A DNA stretch of 64,000 bases, from the NCBI RefSeq assembly GCF_028890485.2, contig NZ_JARCHV010000001.1:372001-436000 (forward strand). Reading direction: 5' to 3'. The notes under the pieces are model-generated. The model was not told where the DNA came from. It saw only the letters and a list, made by a program, of their open reading frames with translations, and made no database searches. Source of the DNA: Planococcus sp. SK3692 (GTDB taxonomy: Bacteria > Bacillota > Bacilli > Bacillales_A > Planococcaceae). The first letter of the stretch is position 1. Each line of letters begins with the position of its first letter. This document shows positions 28,824 to 39,840 of this stretch, one piece after another. The translations under genes and the position numbers were made by a program.

Positions 28824-29237
28824 CTATGAAATACTGGCTCCGATAACATACGACAAGCCGACTGAGATGGTCATCGAAATCAAGCCGACCGAACGGTTAT
28901 CGCGGGCGATTTCTTCGTCCACTTTGAATTTCGGCGTCAGAAATTCAAAAAGGATGTAAGCAAAAATCAACAACACGAACCCAAACAGCCCCCAGCCGAT
29001 CATCTCAAACAGCGTTGTGTGCTGTTCAATCGAAAAGCGGAAAATATTTGTGACGCCAAAAATCTTTCCGCCAGTAGCCATCGCCACGGCCAAATTGCCG
29101 CTTTTGATTTCTTCCCAGTTCTTGTATTTTGTTACGACTTCAAAAATAACCATCGCTACGATCAAGCATAAGACCACTACACTGAAATAGCCAGCTGTCT
29201 CGACGAGCGGATGGGTCCAAAATCCTTCTTCGAACAT
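28824..29237 (-). CDS. DUF350 integral membrane protein (YshE-like)
   Basis: 137 residues with four hydrophobic segments (about residues 17-35, 49-65, 78-98, 116-136), the DUF350 arrangement. B. subtilis has YshE at the same place between mutSB and lcfA. Function unknown; DUF350 proteins elsewhere co-occur with polyamine-synthesis-like genes. The start ATG at 29237 has GGGGAG seven bases upstream, better than the TTG at 29243. It is 21 bases after mutS2 and is followed by the 26-residue peptide. Confidence 0.8.
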   Translation of the reverse strand: MFEEGFWTHPLVETAGYFSVVVLCLIVAMVIFEVVTKYKNWEEIKSGNLAVAMATGGKIFGVTNIFRFSIEQHTTLFEMIGWGLFGFVLLIFAYILFEFLTPKFKVDEEIARDNRSVGLISMTISVGLSYVIGASIS

Positions 29238-29258
29238 TTGCAAACTCCCCTTCCGCCC

Positions 29259-31619
29259 TTACTTCAATTCAGCGACTGTGACACCCGAGCCGCCTTCACC
29301 CGGTTCGCCAAAGCGGTAGCTCTTAACACGCGGATGTTTCTTTAAGTATTGCTGCACGCCTTGTCGTAGCGCGCCAGTCCCTTTGCCGTGAATAATGGAA
29401 ACTTGGTGGTAATTCGCCAATAAGGCATCATCCAAATATTTCTCCACGCGCGAAAGGGCATCCTCGTAGCGCTCACCGCGAAGGTCCAACTCCATTTTCG
29501 TATAGCCTTCACGGCCTTTCAAGCTGGTCATTGTGCGGGTTTCTTTTTGCTTTTCGGGTTTCGTGTAGCTGAGGTCGGATTCCGGCAGCTTCATTTTCAA
29601 GATGCCGACTTGGACGATCCATTCCGTGTCGGAAACTTTTTCGACCAAGCTGCCCTTTTGTCCGTAAGACAACACTTTTACTTCGTCGTTCGGCTTTAAA
29701 GCAACCGGCTCGTTTTGCTTTTTCGCTTTTTTCAAGACACGGTTTTCCGGCATGGCATTTTCCAGCCGTTTTTTCGCGTCGATCAACTGATGTTCTTTGA
29801 CGCCGGTCTGTTGGGTCAGCTGCATTTGGCGCAGCTCCTTAATGACCGCTTCCGCTTCTGCACGTGCCTGGTCGACGATTTTGCGTGCTTTTTCTTTCGC
29901 TTTGTCTTCGAGCAGCTCTTTGCGGCTGTCGTATTCCGCGAGACGTTTTGCCAAATCTTCTTTTAAGGTTTCGGACTCTTCGAGGACCGATCGGGTTTCT
30001 TCTGCATCCCGTTCGGCTTCTCGCCGGCTCTTCTCAAGCGAGGCAATCATCGAGTCGACTTCTTTGCGGTCGGTTCCCGTGAAACTTTTCGCGTGTGAAA
30101 TGATGTGTTCTGGCAAGCCGAGACGCTTGGAGATTTCGAACGCGTTGCTGCGCCCTGGCACACCGATCAGCAAACGGTAAGTCGGGCTCAATGTTTCCAC
30201 ATCAAATTCAACGCTGGCATTAGCGACGCCATCCCGGTTGTAGCCATAAGCTTTCAGTTCCGGGTAATGGGTCGTCGCGATGACACGAGCACCTCTGCCA
30301 TGCACTTCATCTAGCAAGGAAATGGCAAGCGCCGCCCCTTCTTGCGGGTCGGTTCCGGCACCAAGCTCATCGAAAATGACCAATGAGTTTTCATCGAACT
30401 TCTCCAAGATGTCGACAATATTGACCATATGGGAAGAAAACGTACTTAAGCTTTGCTCAATCGACTGCTCATCGCCAATATCGGCAAAGATCTGATCGAA
30501 TACGGCCAGTTCCGATCCTTCCAGTGCCGGCACTGGAAGTCCTGCCTGTGCCATCAAAGTCGACAAGCCAACCGTTTTCAAGGTGACCGTCTTGCCTCCT
30601 GTATTCGGACCTGTGATGACGATCGCGGTGATGTCCCGGCCAAATTCGATATCGTTCGGCACCACTTCATCTTGAGGAATGAGCGGATGGCGGGCTTTTT
30701 TCAAATTGATATAGCCTTCTGTGTTCATTTCAGGCTTCGAGCATTTATGGGCTTGGCCGTATTTTGCTTTCGCCAAGATCAAATCGACTTCCGCCAATAC
30801 GCCGACCAAAGTGAACAATTCGTGTGAGACTTCCTGTACTTTCAAAGACAACATCAGCAAGATGCGGTCGATTTCTTCACGTTCTTTCAGCTTCAGCCGG
30901 CGCACTTCATTGTTTGCCTGCACGACGGCATCCGGTTCGATGAACAGTGTCTGGCCCGATGAGGATTGGTCATGGACGATACCGCCGTAATGGCTTCTGT
31001 ATTCCTGTTTGACCGGGATCACGAAGCGATCGTTGCGAATGGTCACAATCGAGTCCGACAGCATTTTCGAGGCATTGCGCCCGCGGATGAGGCTCTCGAG
31101 CTTTTCACGCACGCGGCTTTCCTGTGCACGGAGCGATTGGCGGATGCTGCGCAGTTCGGAGCTGGCGCTATCGACCACTGTCCCGTTATCATCGATGCAG
31201 GCATTGATATCGTGCTCAAGCTGCGTCAATATCGGCATGCTTTCTTTTTTCTCCATGAAATGCGGAATGTCGATATCTTCTTCGGCATCGATGGCTTCAA
31301 GGAAATGGCGCAAAATACGGCTCGCACGGATCGTTGAGGAGACTTCCATCAATTCTACCGGACTCAAAGAACCGCCAATTTGTGCGCGTTTCGCGTGGGG
31401 GCGAATATCGGAAATCCCGCCCATTGGGACATTATTCTTGATGCGCAACACTTGTGCTGCTTCATCCATTTCTTCCAACAAGCGGTTCACTTCCGCGATG
31501 TCAGTAGACGGCAGCAATTCTTTCACTAATCCTTTTCCAAGTGATGAGGTGCAGAATGCCGCCACTTCTTCGCGGATTTTATAAAATTCGAGAGTTCGTA
31601 ATGCGCGCTCTGCGATCAT
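29259..31619 (-). CDS. mutS2: MutS2, ribosome-collision and recombination ATPase with Smr domain
   Basis: 786 residues. MutS core and clamp helices, Walker [14 protein letters not shown] (about residues 333-345), Walker [13 protein letters not shown], signature ATTHYPELK, a long coiled-coil region (about 520-640) and a C-terminal Smr nuclease domain [11 protein letters not shown]...[11 protein letters not shown] (about 712-786). The family suppresses homologous recombination and, in B. subtilis, splits collided ribosomes. GGAGG precedes the start. 13 bases after polX. Confidence 0.95.
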   Translation of the reverse strand: MIAERALRTLEFYKIREEVAAFCTSSLGKGLVKELLPSTDIAEVNRLLEEMDEAAQVLRIKNNVPMGGISDIRPHAKRAQIGGSLSPVELMEVSSTIRASRILRHFLEAIDAEEDIDIPHFMEKKESMPILTQLEHDINACIDDNGTVVDSASSELRSIRQSLRAQESRVREKLESLIRGRNASKMLSDSIVTIRNDRFVIPVKQEYRSHYGGIVHDQSSSGQTLFIEPDAVVQANNEVRRLKLKEREEIDRILLMLSLKVQEVSHELFTLVGVLAEVDLILAKAKYGQAHKCSKPEMNTEGYINLKKARHPLIPQDEVVPNDIEFGRDITAIVITGPNTGGKTVTLKTVGLSTLMAQAGLPVPALEGSELAVFDQIFADIGDEQSIEQSLSTFSSHMVNIVDILEKFDENSLVIFDELGAGTDPQEGAALAISLLDEVHGRGARVIATTHYPELKAYGYNRDGVANASVEFDVETLSPTYRLLIGVPGRSNAFEISKRLGLPEHIISHAKSFTGTDRKEVDSMIASLEKSRREAERDAEETRSVLEESETLKEDLAKRLAEYDSRKELLEDKAKEKARKIVDQARAEAEAVIKELRQMQLTQQTGVKEHQLIDAKKRLENAMPENRVLKKAKKQNEPVALKPNDEVKVLSYGQKGSLVEKVSDTEWIVQVGILKMKLPESDLSYTKPEKQKETRTMTSLKGREGYTKMELDLRGERYEDALSRVEKYLDDALLANYHQVSIIHGKGTGALRQGVQQYLKKHPRVKSYRFGEPGEGGSGVTVAELK

Positions 31620-31632
31620 ATAAACTCCTCCT

Positions 31633-33336
31633 TTATCGTTTCAAGAAATCTCTTAACTTCTCAAGTGGCCATGTATTGACCACATTGTCTTTTTTCAGCC
31701 ATGCTTTCTGTGCGTGACGGACGCCTGTTGCCATAACATCCAATCCCTCGATTGCATGGGCGTCGGTATTGATGGCGACCGGGACGCCTTTTTCCTGTGC
31801 CATGACGAGCCATTCTACTGCAAGGTCGAGGCGGTACGGGCTCGCGTTCAACTCGACGATTTTGCCGTATTCCTTTGCCCAATCGAGGATTTGTTCAACA
31901 TCCGGGTTATAGCCGTCTCGTTTCCCGACGATGCGGCCGGTCGGATGCGCGATCATATGGACATAAGGGTTTTTCATCGCCGTCAAAATGCGCGCCATGA
32001 TCTGCTCTTGAGGCTGTTGGAAACTTGAGTGGATGCTCGCAATGACAAAATCCAATTGCGCAAGTACATCGTCATCAAAATCCAAACTGCCATCCGGCAA
32101 TATGTCCATCTCCGTTCCAGACCACACTTCGATGCCTTCGTGGCGTTTATTTGCTTCGCGTAATTTTCCATTCTGTTCAATCAAGCGCTCTGGCGTCAAC
32201 CCATTCGCGACTTTCAAGTATTGTGAATGGTCAGTAATGACCATGTATTCGTAACCGCGGTCTTGGCAGGCATTGATCATTTCATCGATGGAATGCGCGC
32301 CGTCCGACCAAGTCGTATGCATATGCAAGTCGCCGCGGATATCATCGAGCGAGACGAGCGACGGCAATTCATCAATCCGATCGATTTCACGGCCGTCTTC
32401 GCGGACGGTCGGCGGAATGAACGGCAGATTAAAATGAGCGAAAAATGCCTCTTCCGAATCGAAAGTCAACACGGAACCGTCTTCCTGCTCCACACCGTAT
32501 TCACTGATTTTTTCTTTTTTCCCTTTAGCCAGCTGTCGCATACGCACATTATGATCTTTTGAACCCGTAAAATGATGCAGCGCCGTTGCGAATTCCTTTG
32601 GTGCAACCAGGCGGAAATCGACATCGATCGGTTCGACCACTTCTACGGCGACTGACACCTTTGTATCTCCTGAAGCAATCGTTTCTTTTATCGGCAAGCC
32701 GGCGAGCAGCTGCTCTTTCACTTTGGCCGGTTGATCTGTCGCCACGATAAAGTCGAGGTCTTTGCTCGTTTCTTTCGTGCGGCGGAAACTACCGGCAACT
32801 GAAAACTCCGCAACATCGGAAATCGTCGTCAACAAGTTTTCGATGAAAGCCACGGTTTCTTCTGTTTTCCAGATTGGATGTCTCCCAGGGTCGGTTTCGA
32901 AGTTTTCCAGTTCGAGTAGGATTTTCTCTTCGGATTTTGCGCCGAATCCTGGAAGCGCTTGGACACGCCCATCGATACACGCCTGCTTTAAGGATTCCAT
33001 CGAATCCACGCCGAGTTCTTTGTAAAGTTTGGCAATCTTCTTGCCGCCAAGCCCTTGCAGCTTGAGCATGGGCACAAGCCCTTTCGGCACTTCTTCCTGA
33101 AGCTCCTCGAGAACAGACGATTTGCCTTCAGTAAGCAATTCCGTGATGACATCGCCCGTCCCTTTCCCGATGCCTTTTAGCTTGGTGACATCTTCAATCT
33201 CATCCAAACTGCGCTGGTCGAGTTCAAGTGCTTGGGCAGCTTTGCGGAAAGCGGATACTTTAAATGGGTTGTCCCCTTTTAATTCCATATATAATGCGAT
33301 ATTTTCCAAAGTACGGATAATGATTTTTTTATTCAT
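31633..33336 (-). CDS. polX: Family X DNA polymerase with PHP domain
   Basis: 567 residues. N-terminal 8-kDa and helix-hairpin-helix region ([29 protein letters not shown]), nucleotidyltransferase palm [18 protein letters not shown] (about residues 180-197) with the catalytic Asp pair, and a C-terminal PHP phosphoesterase domain beginning [15 protein letters not shown] (about 335). Acts in gap filling and base-excision repair, with 3'-5' exonuclease from PHP in the family. Start [11 protein letters not shown] has GGGAGG 10 bases upstream; the TTG at 33345 is too close to it. Confidence 0.94.
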   Translation of the reverse strand: MNKKIIIRTLENIALYMELKGDNPFKVSAFRKAAQALELDQRSLDEIEDVTKLKGIGKGTGDVITELLTEGKSSVLEELQEEVPKGLVPMLKLQGLGGKKIAKLYKELGVDSMESLKQACIDGRVQALPGFGAKSEEKILLELENFETDPGRHPIWKTEETVAFIENLLTTISDVAEFSVAGSFRRTKETSKDLDFIVATDQPAKVKEQLLAGLPIKETIASGDTKVSVAVEVVEPIDVDFRLVAPKEFATALHHFTGSKDHNVRMRQLAKGKKEKISEYGVEQEDGSVLTFDSEEAFFAHFNLPFIPPTVREDGREIDRIDELPSLVSLDDIRGDLHMHTTWSDGAHSIDEMINACQDRGYEYMVITDHSQYLKVANGLTPERLIEQNGKLREANKRHEGIEVWSGTEMDILPDGSLDFDDDVLAQLDFVIASIHSSFQQPQEQIMARILTAMKNPYVHMIAHPTGRIVGKRDGYNPDVEQILDWAKEYGKIVELNASPYRLDLAVEWLVMAQEKGVPVAINTDAHAIEGLDVMATGVRHAQKAWLKKDNVVNTWPLEKLRDFLKR

Positions 33337-33363
33337 GCGAAACAAACCTCCCTAATCGGTTCA

Positions 33364-33393
33364 TAAAAAAACTTCCCTCGTAAGAGAGAAGTT
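33364..33393 (-). terminator. Terminator after cvpA
   Basis: Stem AACTTCTCTC/GAGGGAAGTT (one G-U) with a 4-base loop, followed by TTTTTTT. It lies between cvpA and polX. Confidence 0.88.
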
Positions 33394-33397
33394 CCTA

Positions 33398-33934
33398 CTA
33401 CATATAAATATACCACCATTCCTTTACTTTCTCAGAGAAATAAGGCGTGTGTTCGAGGATGGCACGGGCGATCCCGGAATTTTCGATTTGGTTTTGAATC
33501 ACATCGATCGGCAATAACGCAAATACGTAGAGACCGATGAACAATAGGATATGTGCTTCGATGAGTCCAAGGATTGCACCAAAAATGCGGCTCAAGAAGC
33601 CAAGCACCGGTATGTATTTGATAAAATCAAACATCGATGCAATCAATGTCAGCAAAAATTTCACGACAAAGAAAATGAGTGCGAATGCCAACAGCTGATA
33701 AAAAGTTTGGTCGAGGTTCAATTGTTCAAAAGCCATCGCAAAACGCGAAGTTTCGTCGACCGTCGGGTATGGAACCCACAACACAAAGTTTTCCGATAGC
33801 GGTTTATAATACGTGTAGGCGACAATGAGCGCGACGATAAAGCCGACCATGTGCAAAAACTGCAGCACGAGCCCTCGTTTAAAGCCAACCAGAATTCCCG
33901 CCAGAAGCAATACCAATAAGATTAAATCAAGCAT
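33398..33934 (-). CDS. cvpA: CvpA family membrane protein (YshB)
   Basis: 178 residues with four hydrophobic segments (about 1-18, 25-44, 78-100, 118-143), the CvpA/colicin V production family. B. subtilis YshB is at the same place between zapA and polX. Precise role unknown; CvpA in enterobacteria affects envelope stress resistance. Five bases after zapA, so the two are translated from one transcript ending at the terminator below. Confidence 0.85.
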   Translation of the reverse strand: MLDLILLVLLLAGILVGFKRGLVLQFLHMVGFIVALIVAYTYYKPLSENFVLWVPYPTVDETSRFAMAFEQLNLDQTFYQLLAFALIFFVVKFLLTLIASMFDFIKYIPVLGFLSRIFGAILGLIEAHILLFIGLYVFALLPIDVIQNQIENSGIARAILEHTPYFSEKVKEWWYIYM

Positions 33935-33939
33935 ATCCG

Positions 33940-34200
33940 TCAGCCCTTCAAGTTATTCAATTCAATTTCCATTTGTTCTAGCTGCTCTTTCAGTTTAAGA
34001 TATTCATGTGTCGCATTTACCGCGGTCAATACGGCTAGTTTCGCTTGGTCAAGCGATGGATTGGCGGCGTTGATCTCCCGCATCTTGCTGTCGACCATGG
34101 AAGCGACAAGCCTCATATGGCCGGATGTCTCAGTACCGAGCATCTTGTATGTATGGCCATATATATCAACGACAGTGCGAATTTTATGCTGCTCTTGCAA
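33940..34200 (-). CDS. zapA: Cell division protein ZapA
   Basis: 86 residues. Binds FtsZ and promotes Z-ring bundling. [33 protein letters not shown] (about residues 10-42) is typical ZapA, followed by a dimerising coiled coil ([23 protein letters not shown]). I chose the TTG at 34200-34198: GGGGG lies eight bases upstream and the length matches B. subtilis YshA. The longer frame to 34293 would run through the ribosome site. Confidence 0.9.
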   Translation of the reverse strand: MQEQHKIRTVVDIYGHTYKMLGTETSGHMRLVASMVDSKMREINAANPSLDQAKLAVLTAVNATHEYLKLKEQLEQMEIELNNLKG

Positions 34201-34282
34201 TGCGCGTTCCCCCTTTGGAATTCTATAGACCATCATAACACGAACACGAGCGGATTGTGAATCATAAGAAAGGGGACTCCCA

Positions 34283-35218
34283 ATGACCAACAACGTCTTG
34301 AAACTGCCAGAAGAAGCCTTAAAAAGCTTGATTGAACATTACCGAAATAAGGAAATAACCACCAAGAATCCCCATGCACGCTTTGCCGCCAAGCTGCCGG
34401 ATGCGATGATCACCGTCTACTCATCGGGAAAAGTCATGTTTCAGGGCGCCGGCGCTGAACGGGAAACGGCCAAATGGGGTGCTGTCCACAGCAGCAAGGA
34501 AAAAACAGACAAAACAAAAGGCAATGAACTGCCTCCTGATTTCGCCAAACGCTCCGTGCTCGGCTCCGATGAAACCGGTACGGGCGATTTTTTCGGCCCG
34601 ATAACGGTCGCCGCATGTTACGTCCCCGCACAGCAAGTCGAACTCGCCAAAGAACTCGGCGTCAAAGATTCCAAGCAATTGACGGATGACTATATGCGGA
34701 AAATCACACCCGATTTGAAAGCAGCATTCACTCACAGCGTGCTGACCTTGGACAACGAGAAATACAATCAAGTGCAGGCACAGGGCTGGTCGCAAGGCAA
34801 AATCAAAGCCTTGCTCCATAACCAGGCGCTGAAGCATGTCTTGCGAAAAATGGCACCGGAAAAACCCGAAGCGATTCTAATCGACCAATTCGCAGAGCGC
34901 GGCATCTATTATCGGCACATCGCACAAGAACCGGACATCATCCGTGAAAATGTGCTGTTTTCCACGAAAGCGGAAAATCTTCATGTATCTGTCGCCTGTG
35001 CATCGATCATTGCTCGTGTCGCTTTCTTAGAGGAAATGGACCGGCTTAGCAAGGTTGCAGGTGTCTCCTTGCCAAAAGGCGCCGGTGCGATCGTCGATAA
35101 AGCAGCAGCGAAGATCTTGTTGTCTCGTGGTGAAGCCTTCTTGAAAAGCATCACGAAAGCTCATTTTGCCAACACGAAAAAAGCGCAAGCCTTGGCCGCA
35201 AAGAAAACAAGCACATAA
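34283..35218 (+). CDS. rnhC: Ribonuclease HIII
   Basis: 311 residues. Cleaves RNA in RNA-DNA hybrids. N-terminal TBP-like substrate-binding domain (residues 1-85) typical of HIII, then the catalytic domain with [13 protein letters not shown] (about 92-104), KDSKQLTD and [10 protein letters not shown] supplying the acidic residues. Plus strand, divergent from zapA with 82 bases between starts; AAAGGGG precedes the ATG. One of only two plus-strand genes here. Confidence 0.95.
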   Translation: MTNNVLKLPEEALKSLIEHYRNKEITTKNPHARFAAKLPDAMITVYSSGKVMFQGAGAERETAKWGAVHSSKEKTDKTKGNELPPDFAKRSVLGSDETGTGDFFGPITVAACYVPAQQVELAKELGVKDSKQLTDDYMRKITPDLKAAFTHSVLTLDNEKYNQVQAQGWSQGKIKALLHNQALKHVLRKMAPEKPEAILIDQFAERGIYYRHIAQEPDIIRENVLFSTKAENLHVSVACASIIARVAFLEEMDRLSKVAGVSLPKGAGAIVDKAAAKILLSRGEAFLKSITKAHFANTKKAQALAAKKTST

Positions 35219-35220
35219 AA

Positions 35221-35257
35221 AAACAGTCATAGGCTCACGATGAGCCCATGACTGTTT
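35221..35257. terminator. Bidirectional terminator between rnhC and pheT
   Basis: Long stem AAACAGTCAT.GGCTCA / TGAGCC.ATGACTGTTT with a 3-base loop, flanked by A-rich sequence on the left and TTTTT on the right, so it can serve both converging genes. Confidence 0.92.
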
Positions 35258-35263
35258 TTGATT

Positions 35264-37663
35264 TTAGCGGAGTTCTGCTCCTGATTCCGTGAGCGCTTGG
35301 ATGATTTTCTCATGCGCTGCATTCACTTCGTCATCAGTCAAGGTTTTCTCCGGGTCGAAATATCTTAGCGAGAATGCCAAGGATTTCTTGCCTTGTTCCA
35401 TACGATCGCCTTCGTATAGATCGAAGACGCGTACATCTTTCAAAAGCTTGCCGCCCGCTTTGCGGATGACGCCTTCAATCGTCTGCGCTTCCACGATATT
35501 CGACAAGACCAAAGCCACGTCGCGTGAAATTGTCGGATAGCGGGATACTTGGGTATAGACAAGTGCTTGCGTTTCGCGCGTCAACAAAGTCGCCAAGTTC
35601 AGTTCCACGGCAATCGTTTCTTTCAAATCGCGCTTTTTCTGCTCGGACGGGTGCAATGCGCCGATGACACCGATGCGTTTGCCATCAAGCAGGATAAAAG
35701 CGGTTCTGCCTGGATGCAAGCCGTCCATTTCGCCGCGTTCGAACGTTAATTCAAGGCCCAACTTTTCAGCCAGCCCTTCCACGATGCCTTTTGCCACGAA
35801 AAAGTCGACAGCTTTCTTTTCGCCCTGCCAGCTGTGATCGACCCATAATCCTGTCATGACGATCGCCAAATGTTCTTGCTCATCGAGCAGTTCCTCCTGC
35901 CCTTTCAAGAACACCGACCCTGTTTCATACAAAGCTGCCGAATCGATGCGGCGTGCCGTGTTATATGAAAGCGATTCGAGCAAATGAGGCAATAAGCTTT
36001 GGCGTAAAATGCTGCGCTCTTCGCTCATTGGCATCAACAAGCGTGTCGTTTCAGTCGGCTCCAATGCAAATTGCGTCGCTGCCGCTTCAGAGGTCAAAGA
36101 ATACGTTGTAGCCTGAAGCAAGCCAGTGCCTTCTAGGAAATGGCGCACGATGCGGCGTTTTGCCTGGTAAGGGCTCAACCCGCCCGGTGTGGCATCGGTA
36201 CGCGGCAAAGTAGCCGGAATCTCGTCATAACCATAAAGCCGTGCAATTTCTTCTACGACATCCTCTTCGATCTGGATGTCTTGACGGCGTGTCGGCACTT
36301 CGATGATCAATTGATTATTCGCCGCTTCCGTATTGAACTTCAAACGGCTCAGGATATCAAGCATGTCTTCCAAGCGGATCTTCATGCCAAGGCGGCTATT
36401 GATGAAGTCTGGAGAAACTTTGACGATGCGCTCTTGTTTATCAAGCTGATCGAATACGAGCGATCCGCCGAGCACTTCCCCCTCTGCCAGTTCAGCCAGC
36501 AATTGAGCAGCACGTTCCGCAGCTGGGATGACGCGGTTCGGGTCGACGCCTTTTTCATAGCGTGAACTCGCATCGCTTCTCAAATTATGGTCTTTCGACG
36601 TACGGCGAATCGAATCGGAAGCGAAATAAGCGGACTCGATAACGACCGTTGTCGTCTCGTCGCTCACTTCTGAATTCGCGCCGCCCATGACGCCTGCAAG
36701 TGCGACAGGATCCGTGCCGTTGGTGATGACCAATTGATGCGCAGATAATGTGCGTTCTGTGTCATCCAGCGTCGTGATCTTTTCGCCTTCTTTGGCGTGG
36801 CGCACGGTGATGTTTCCGGAACCAAGGGAATCGTAGTCAAACGCATGGAGCGGCTGGCCGTATTCCATCAAAATATAGTTCGTCACGTCGACGACATTAT
36901 TATGCGGGCGGACGCCAGCAGCCATCAAGCGCTGCTGCAGCCATAACGGAGATTCCTTCACTTTGACGTTGCGCACGACTTTCGCGACATAGAGAGGATT
37001 CGCTTCAGGCGCATCCACTTCAAGTGACAACATACTTTCCGCACGATCTGCCACTTCAGTGTAGCTGATTGCCGGCAAGCTGACGTCTTCTCCCAAAATG
37101 GCGCCGACCTCATAAGCGACCCCGAGCATGCTCATCGCATCCGCACGGTTCGGCGTCAAGCCCAGTTCAAGGACCGTATCGTCCAAGTCTAGATAGGACA
37201 GCACATCTGTGCCAGGCTCCGCTTTTTCAGGCAAAACACAAATGCCTTCTGCATAGCTTTTCGGCACCAGTTTCGTTTCGATGCCAAGCTCTTGCAATGA
37301 GCAGATCATGCCGTTCGACACTTCCCCGCGCAGCTTCGCTTTTTTGATCTTCATGCCGCCTGGAAGTTTCGCCCCTGGACGTGCCACGATGACCGACTGT
37401 CCTTGTGCGATATTCGGTGCGCCACAGATGATCTGGTCGATTTCCCCGCCGCCGACATCCACTTGGCAGATTGACAGTTTATCGGCTTCCGGATGCTTCA
37501 CGCATTCCGTCACGTAGCCGACGACCACATTGGCTAATCCTTCCGAACGATCAATCACGGCTTCGACTTCAATTCCAGCGCGTGTGATTTTCTCCCCGAG
37601 TTCTGCTGGGGGCAAATCTTGTGTATTTACATATTCTTTCAACCATTTTGTTGATACTAACAT
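35264..37663 (-). CDS. pheT: Phenylalanyl-tRNA synthetase beta subunit
   Basis: 799 residues. tRNA-binding OB domain at the N-terminus (about 40-150), B3/B4 editing domain (about 210-390), B5, catalytic-like core, and a C-terminal anticodon-binding FDX domain (about 705-799, VSRYPTISRDVALVL). Works with PheS as an alpha2beta2 enzyme. 12 bases after pheS and under the same T-box. Confidence 0.96.
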   Translation of the reverse strand: MLVSTKWLKEYVNTQDLPPAELGEKITRAGIEVEAVIDRSEGLANVVVGYVTECVKHPEADKLSICQVDVGGGEIDQIICGAPNIAQGQSVIVARPGAKLPGGMKIKKAKLRGEVSNGMICSLQELGIETKLVPKSYAEGICVLPEKAEPGTDVLSYLDLDDTVLELGLTPNRADAMSMLGVAYEVGAILGEDVSLPAISYTEVADRAESMLSLEVDAPEANPLYVAKVVRNVKVKESPLWLQQRLMAAGVRPHNNVVDVTNYILMEYGQPLHAFDYDSLGSGNITVRHAKEGEKITTLDDTERTLSAHQLVITNGTDPVALAGVMGGANSEVSDETTTVVIESAYFASDSIRRTSKDHNLRSDASSRYEKGVDPNRVIPAAERAAQLLAELAEGEVLGGSLVFDQLDKQERIVKVSPDFINSRLGMKIRLEDMLDILSRLKFNTEAANNQLIIEVPTRRQDIQIEEDVVEEIARLYGYDEIPATLPRTDATPGGLSPYQAKRRIVRHFLEGTGLLQATTYSLTSEAAATQFALEPTETTRLLMPMSEERSILRQSLLPHLLESLSYNTARRIDSAALYETGSVFLKGQEELLDEQEHLAIVMTGLWVDHSWQGEKKAVDFFVAKGIVEGLAEKLGLELTFERGEMDGLHPGRTAFILLDGKRIGVIGALHPSEQKKRDLKETIAVELNLATLLTRETQALVYTQVSRYPTISRDVALVLSNIVEAQTIEGVIRKAGGKLLKDVRVFDLYEGDRMEQGKKSLAFSLRYFDPEKTLTDDEVNAAHEKIIQALTESGAELR

Positions 37664-37675
37664 GAAAGTTCCTCC

Positions 37676-38713
37676 TTAAAGTTCCGTCCGTTGAAATTGC
37701 GTCAAGAAACGCACGTCGTTCGTGTAGAAATGGCGGATGTCCTCGATGCCGTATTTCAGCATCGCAATTCGCTCAGGCCCCATGCCGAAAGCGAACCCTG
37801 TCAGGCGCTTCGAATCATAGCCGGCCATTTCCAGTACGTTTGGATGCACCATGCCCGCTCCAAGAATTTCGATCCAGCCAGTCTTTTTGCAGACATTGCA
37901 CCCGTCGCCGCCACATTTAAAGCAAGAGATATCCATTTCAACAGAAGGCTCCGTGAATGGGAAGAAGCTCGGGCGCAGGCGAATTTCGCGGTCTTCGCCG
38001 AACATCTTCTTGGCAAAAACCGACAAAGTCCCTTTCAAATCGCTCATGCGGATATCTTCTCCGACTACGAGCCCTTCGATTTGCGTGAACTGATGCGAAT
38101 GCGTCGCGTCATCGTTATCCCGGCGGTACACTTTGCCTGGGCAGATGATCTTGATCGGCTCTCCGCCTTTTGCTTCCATCGTGCGCGCTTGCACCGGTGA
38201 GGTATGCGTGCGCAGTAAAATGTCTTCCGTTATATAGAAGGAATCCTGCATATCGCGCGCTGGATGGCCTTTTGGCAAATTCAGCGCTTCGAAATTATAA
38301 TAATCCTTTTCGACTTCTGGGCCTTCAGCGATTTCATAGCCCATCGATAGGAATAAATCTTCAATCTCCTCGACGACGCGCGTCAATGGATGTGGATTGC
38401 CCGTTTTCGCTGGACGTCCTGGCAAGGAAATATCGATTGTTTCGCTTTGCAGTTTTTCATTGATTGCCTGTTCTTCCAACAGGACCATACGCTCATCGAG
38501 TGATTCTGTCACTTCAGCGCGTACTACGTTTACGAGTGCTCCCATTTTCGGACGTTCTTCTGCCGGTAATTTCCCCATGCCTTTCAAGACATCGGTGATC
38601 GGCCCTTTTTTTCCTAAATACGCTACGCGCACGTCCGTCAATTCTTTGACCGTTTGCGCTGCTTGGATTTTCTCCAAGGCTTCATTTTTTAACTCCTGCA
38701 ATCTTGCTTCCAT
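37676..38713 (-). CDS. pheS: Phenylalanyl-tRNA synthetase alpha subunit
   Basis: 345 residues. Class II aminoacyl-tRNA synthetase catalytic subunit: an N-terminal coiled coil (1-85), motif 1 near [14 protein letters not shown], motif 2 [15 protein letters not shown] (about 205-219), and motif 3 [18 protein letters not shown] (about 310-327). Start [13 protein letters not shown] follows GGAGGAG. Expression controlled by the T-box leader. Confidence 0.97.
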   Translation of the reverse strand: MEARLQELKNEALEKIQAAQTVKELTDVRVAYLGKKGPITDVLKGMGKLPAEERPKMGALVNVVRAEVTESLDERMVLLEEQAINEKLQSETIDISLPGRPAKTGNPHPLTRVVEEIEDLFLSMGYEIAEGPEVEKDYYNFEALNLPKGHPARDMQDSFYITEDILLRTHTSPVQARTMEAKGGEPIKIICPGKVYRRDNDDATHSHQFTQIEGLVVGEDIRMSDLKGTLSVFAKKMFGEDREIRLRPSFFPFTEPSVEMDISCFKCGGDGCNVCKKTGWIEILGAGMVHPNVLEMAGYDSKRLTGFAFGMGPERIAMLKYGIEDIRHFYTNDVRFLTQFQRTEL

Positions 38714-38732
38714 TTTCTCTCCTCCTTGAACA

Positions 38733-38984
38733 TAAAAAAGCCCCGCCCCCAAAAAGGGACGAGGCATTGATTCGCGGTACCACCCTAGTTATCGCACGCA
38801 TGCGATCACTTCATTGAATAACGGCTCATCACCGGCCAGACTTTACGGCACTCGGCCGGTCCCCGTCTAGCAGCTCGCGGGGTGAACTTCCGGAGTTCCT
38901 GCATATCCGCGCTTTCAGTCGAGGGCGGACTTCCTTGGATGCAGGGGAACTACGTACTTTTCCCGGTCAACGCTTGTTTATTTC
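38733..38984 (-). promoter_or_regulatory. T-box leader of pheST
   Basis: The canonical T-box AGGGTGGTACCGCG lies at 38773-38786, followed by the terminator stem GCCTCGTCCC/GGGGGCGGGGC (38740-38765) and TTTTTT. Stem I upstream has GTAC/AG-bulge-like segments; a UUC codon with a following A at 38884-38886 is a good candidate Phe specifier. Uncharged tRNA-Phe should favour the antiterminator. Confidence 0.93.
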
Positions 38985-38990
38985 TCTTCT

Positions 38991-39019
38991 ATTATAATGA
39001 ACTTTCGCCGGTTAATCAA
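38991..39019 (-). promoter_or_regulatory. Sigma-A promoter of pheST
   Basis: -35 TTGATT (39014-39019), 17-base spacer, -10 TATAAT (38991-38996). It overlaps the 3' end of the upstream methyltransferase gene. Confidence 0.85.
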
Positions 39020-39789
39020 ACACCAGTTTTGGGAACAAGGCTATACAATAGAATTCCAGTCGCCACAGCTACGTTCAGTGATTCTGCAGGACCGTAAAGC
39101 GGCACCATGAGATTCTGGTCGGTCTGCTCGAGTAGCTGCGGCTCAACGCCGCTTCCTTCATTTCCGACGATGAGCGCAAAACGCTCTTTCGACTCTGCCT
39201 CATACATCGGCACCGATTGGTATAGCGCTGTACCATAAACCGGAATGTCCCGCCCTTTCAAGCGTTCGACCCAGTCGAACAAATCACCTTTGACGATTGG
39301 CACCTGGAAATGGGCGCCTTGCGCTGAACGTACCGTTTTCGGATTGTAGGCATCTGCCGAACCTTTGCCAAGAACGACAGCATCAATCCCGGCTGCTGCT
39401 GCGGTGCGAATCATCGTCCCGACATTGCCTGGATCCTGTACGGCGTCGATCAACAGCAGCGTCTGCCATTGTTCTTGGATAGACTCATCGTAATCCGGCT
39501 GTGCGCAATGCGCGAAAATGCCTTGCGTATGCTCGGTTTCCGCAATCTCTTTGGCAATCTGTGCCGTCACCACATAAAGCGTGAGGCCCTCGATATCCCA
39601 AGCATCCGGAATTTCGGTGCCTTCGCGGACGATCAAGCCTTTAATCCCGTCTTTCTTATTCAACGCCTCTTCCGTCAAATGAAAGCCTTCGATAAGAAAT
39701 TCCCCGAATTTATCGCGCTCTTTTCGGGTCGTGCTCAGTTTCTTCCAATGTTTGACGAGCGAGTTCTGCAATGATTCAATTCGTTTCAT
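39016..39789 (-). CDS. TrmH/SpoU family RNA 2'-O-methyltransferase (YsgA-like)
   Basis: 257 residues. N-terminal L7Ae-like substrate-binding domain (about 1-95), then the SpoU knot domain with motif 1 LIDAVQDPGNVGTMIRTAAAAGIDAV (about 111-136), motif 2 ALIVGNEGSGVE and motif 3 VPLYGPAESLNVAVAT. Methylates ribose in rRNA or tRNA; the target is unknown. Same location as B. subtilis ysgA upstream of pheS; the spore gene sspI that follows ysgA there is missing. Confidence 0.9.
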   Translation of the reverse strand: MKRIESLQNSLVKHWKKLSTTRKERDKFGEFLIEGFHLTEEALNKKDGIKGLIVREGTEIPDAWDIEGLTLYVVTAQIAKEIAETEHTQGIFAHCAQPDYDESIQEQWQTLLLIDAVQDPGNVGTMIRTAAAAGIDAVVLGKGSADAYNPKTVRSAQGAHFQVPIVKGDLFDWVERLKGRDIPVYGTALYQSVPMYEAESKERFALIVGNEGSGVEPQLLEQTDQNLMVPLYGPAESLNVAVATGILLYSLVPKTGV

Positions 39790-39840
39790 AATACGTTCAC
39801 CACTTTTTTCAGAATAGCTCCAGTATAGCATAGGGCCGTT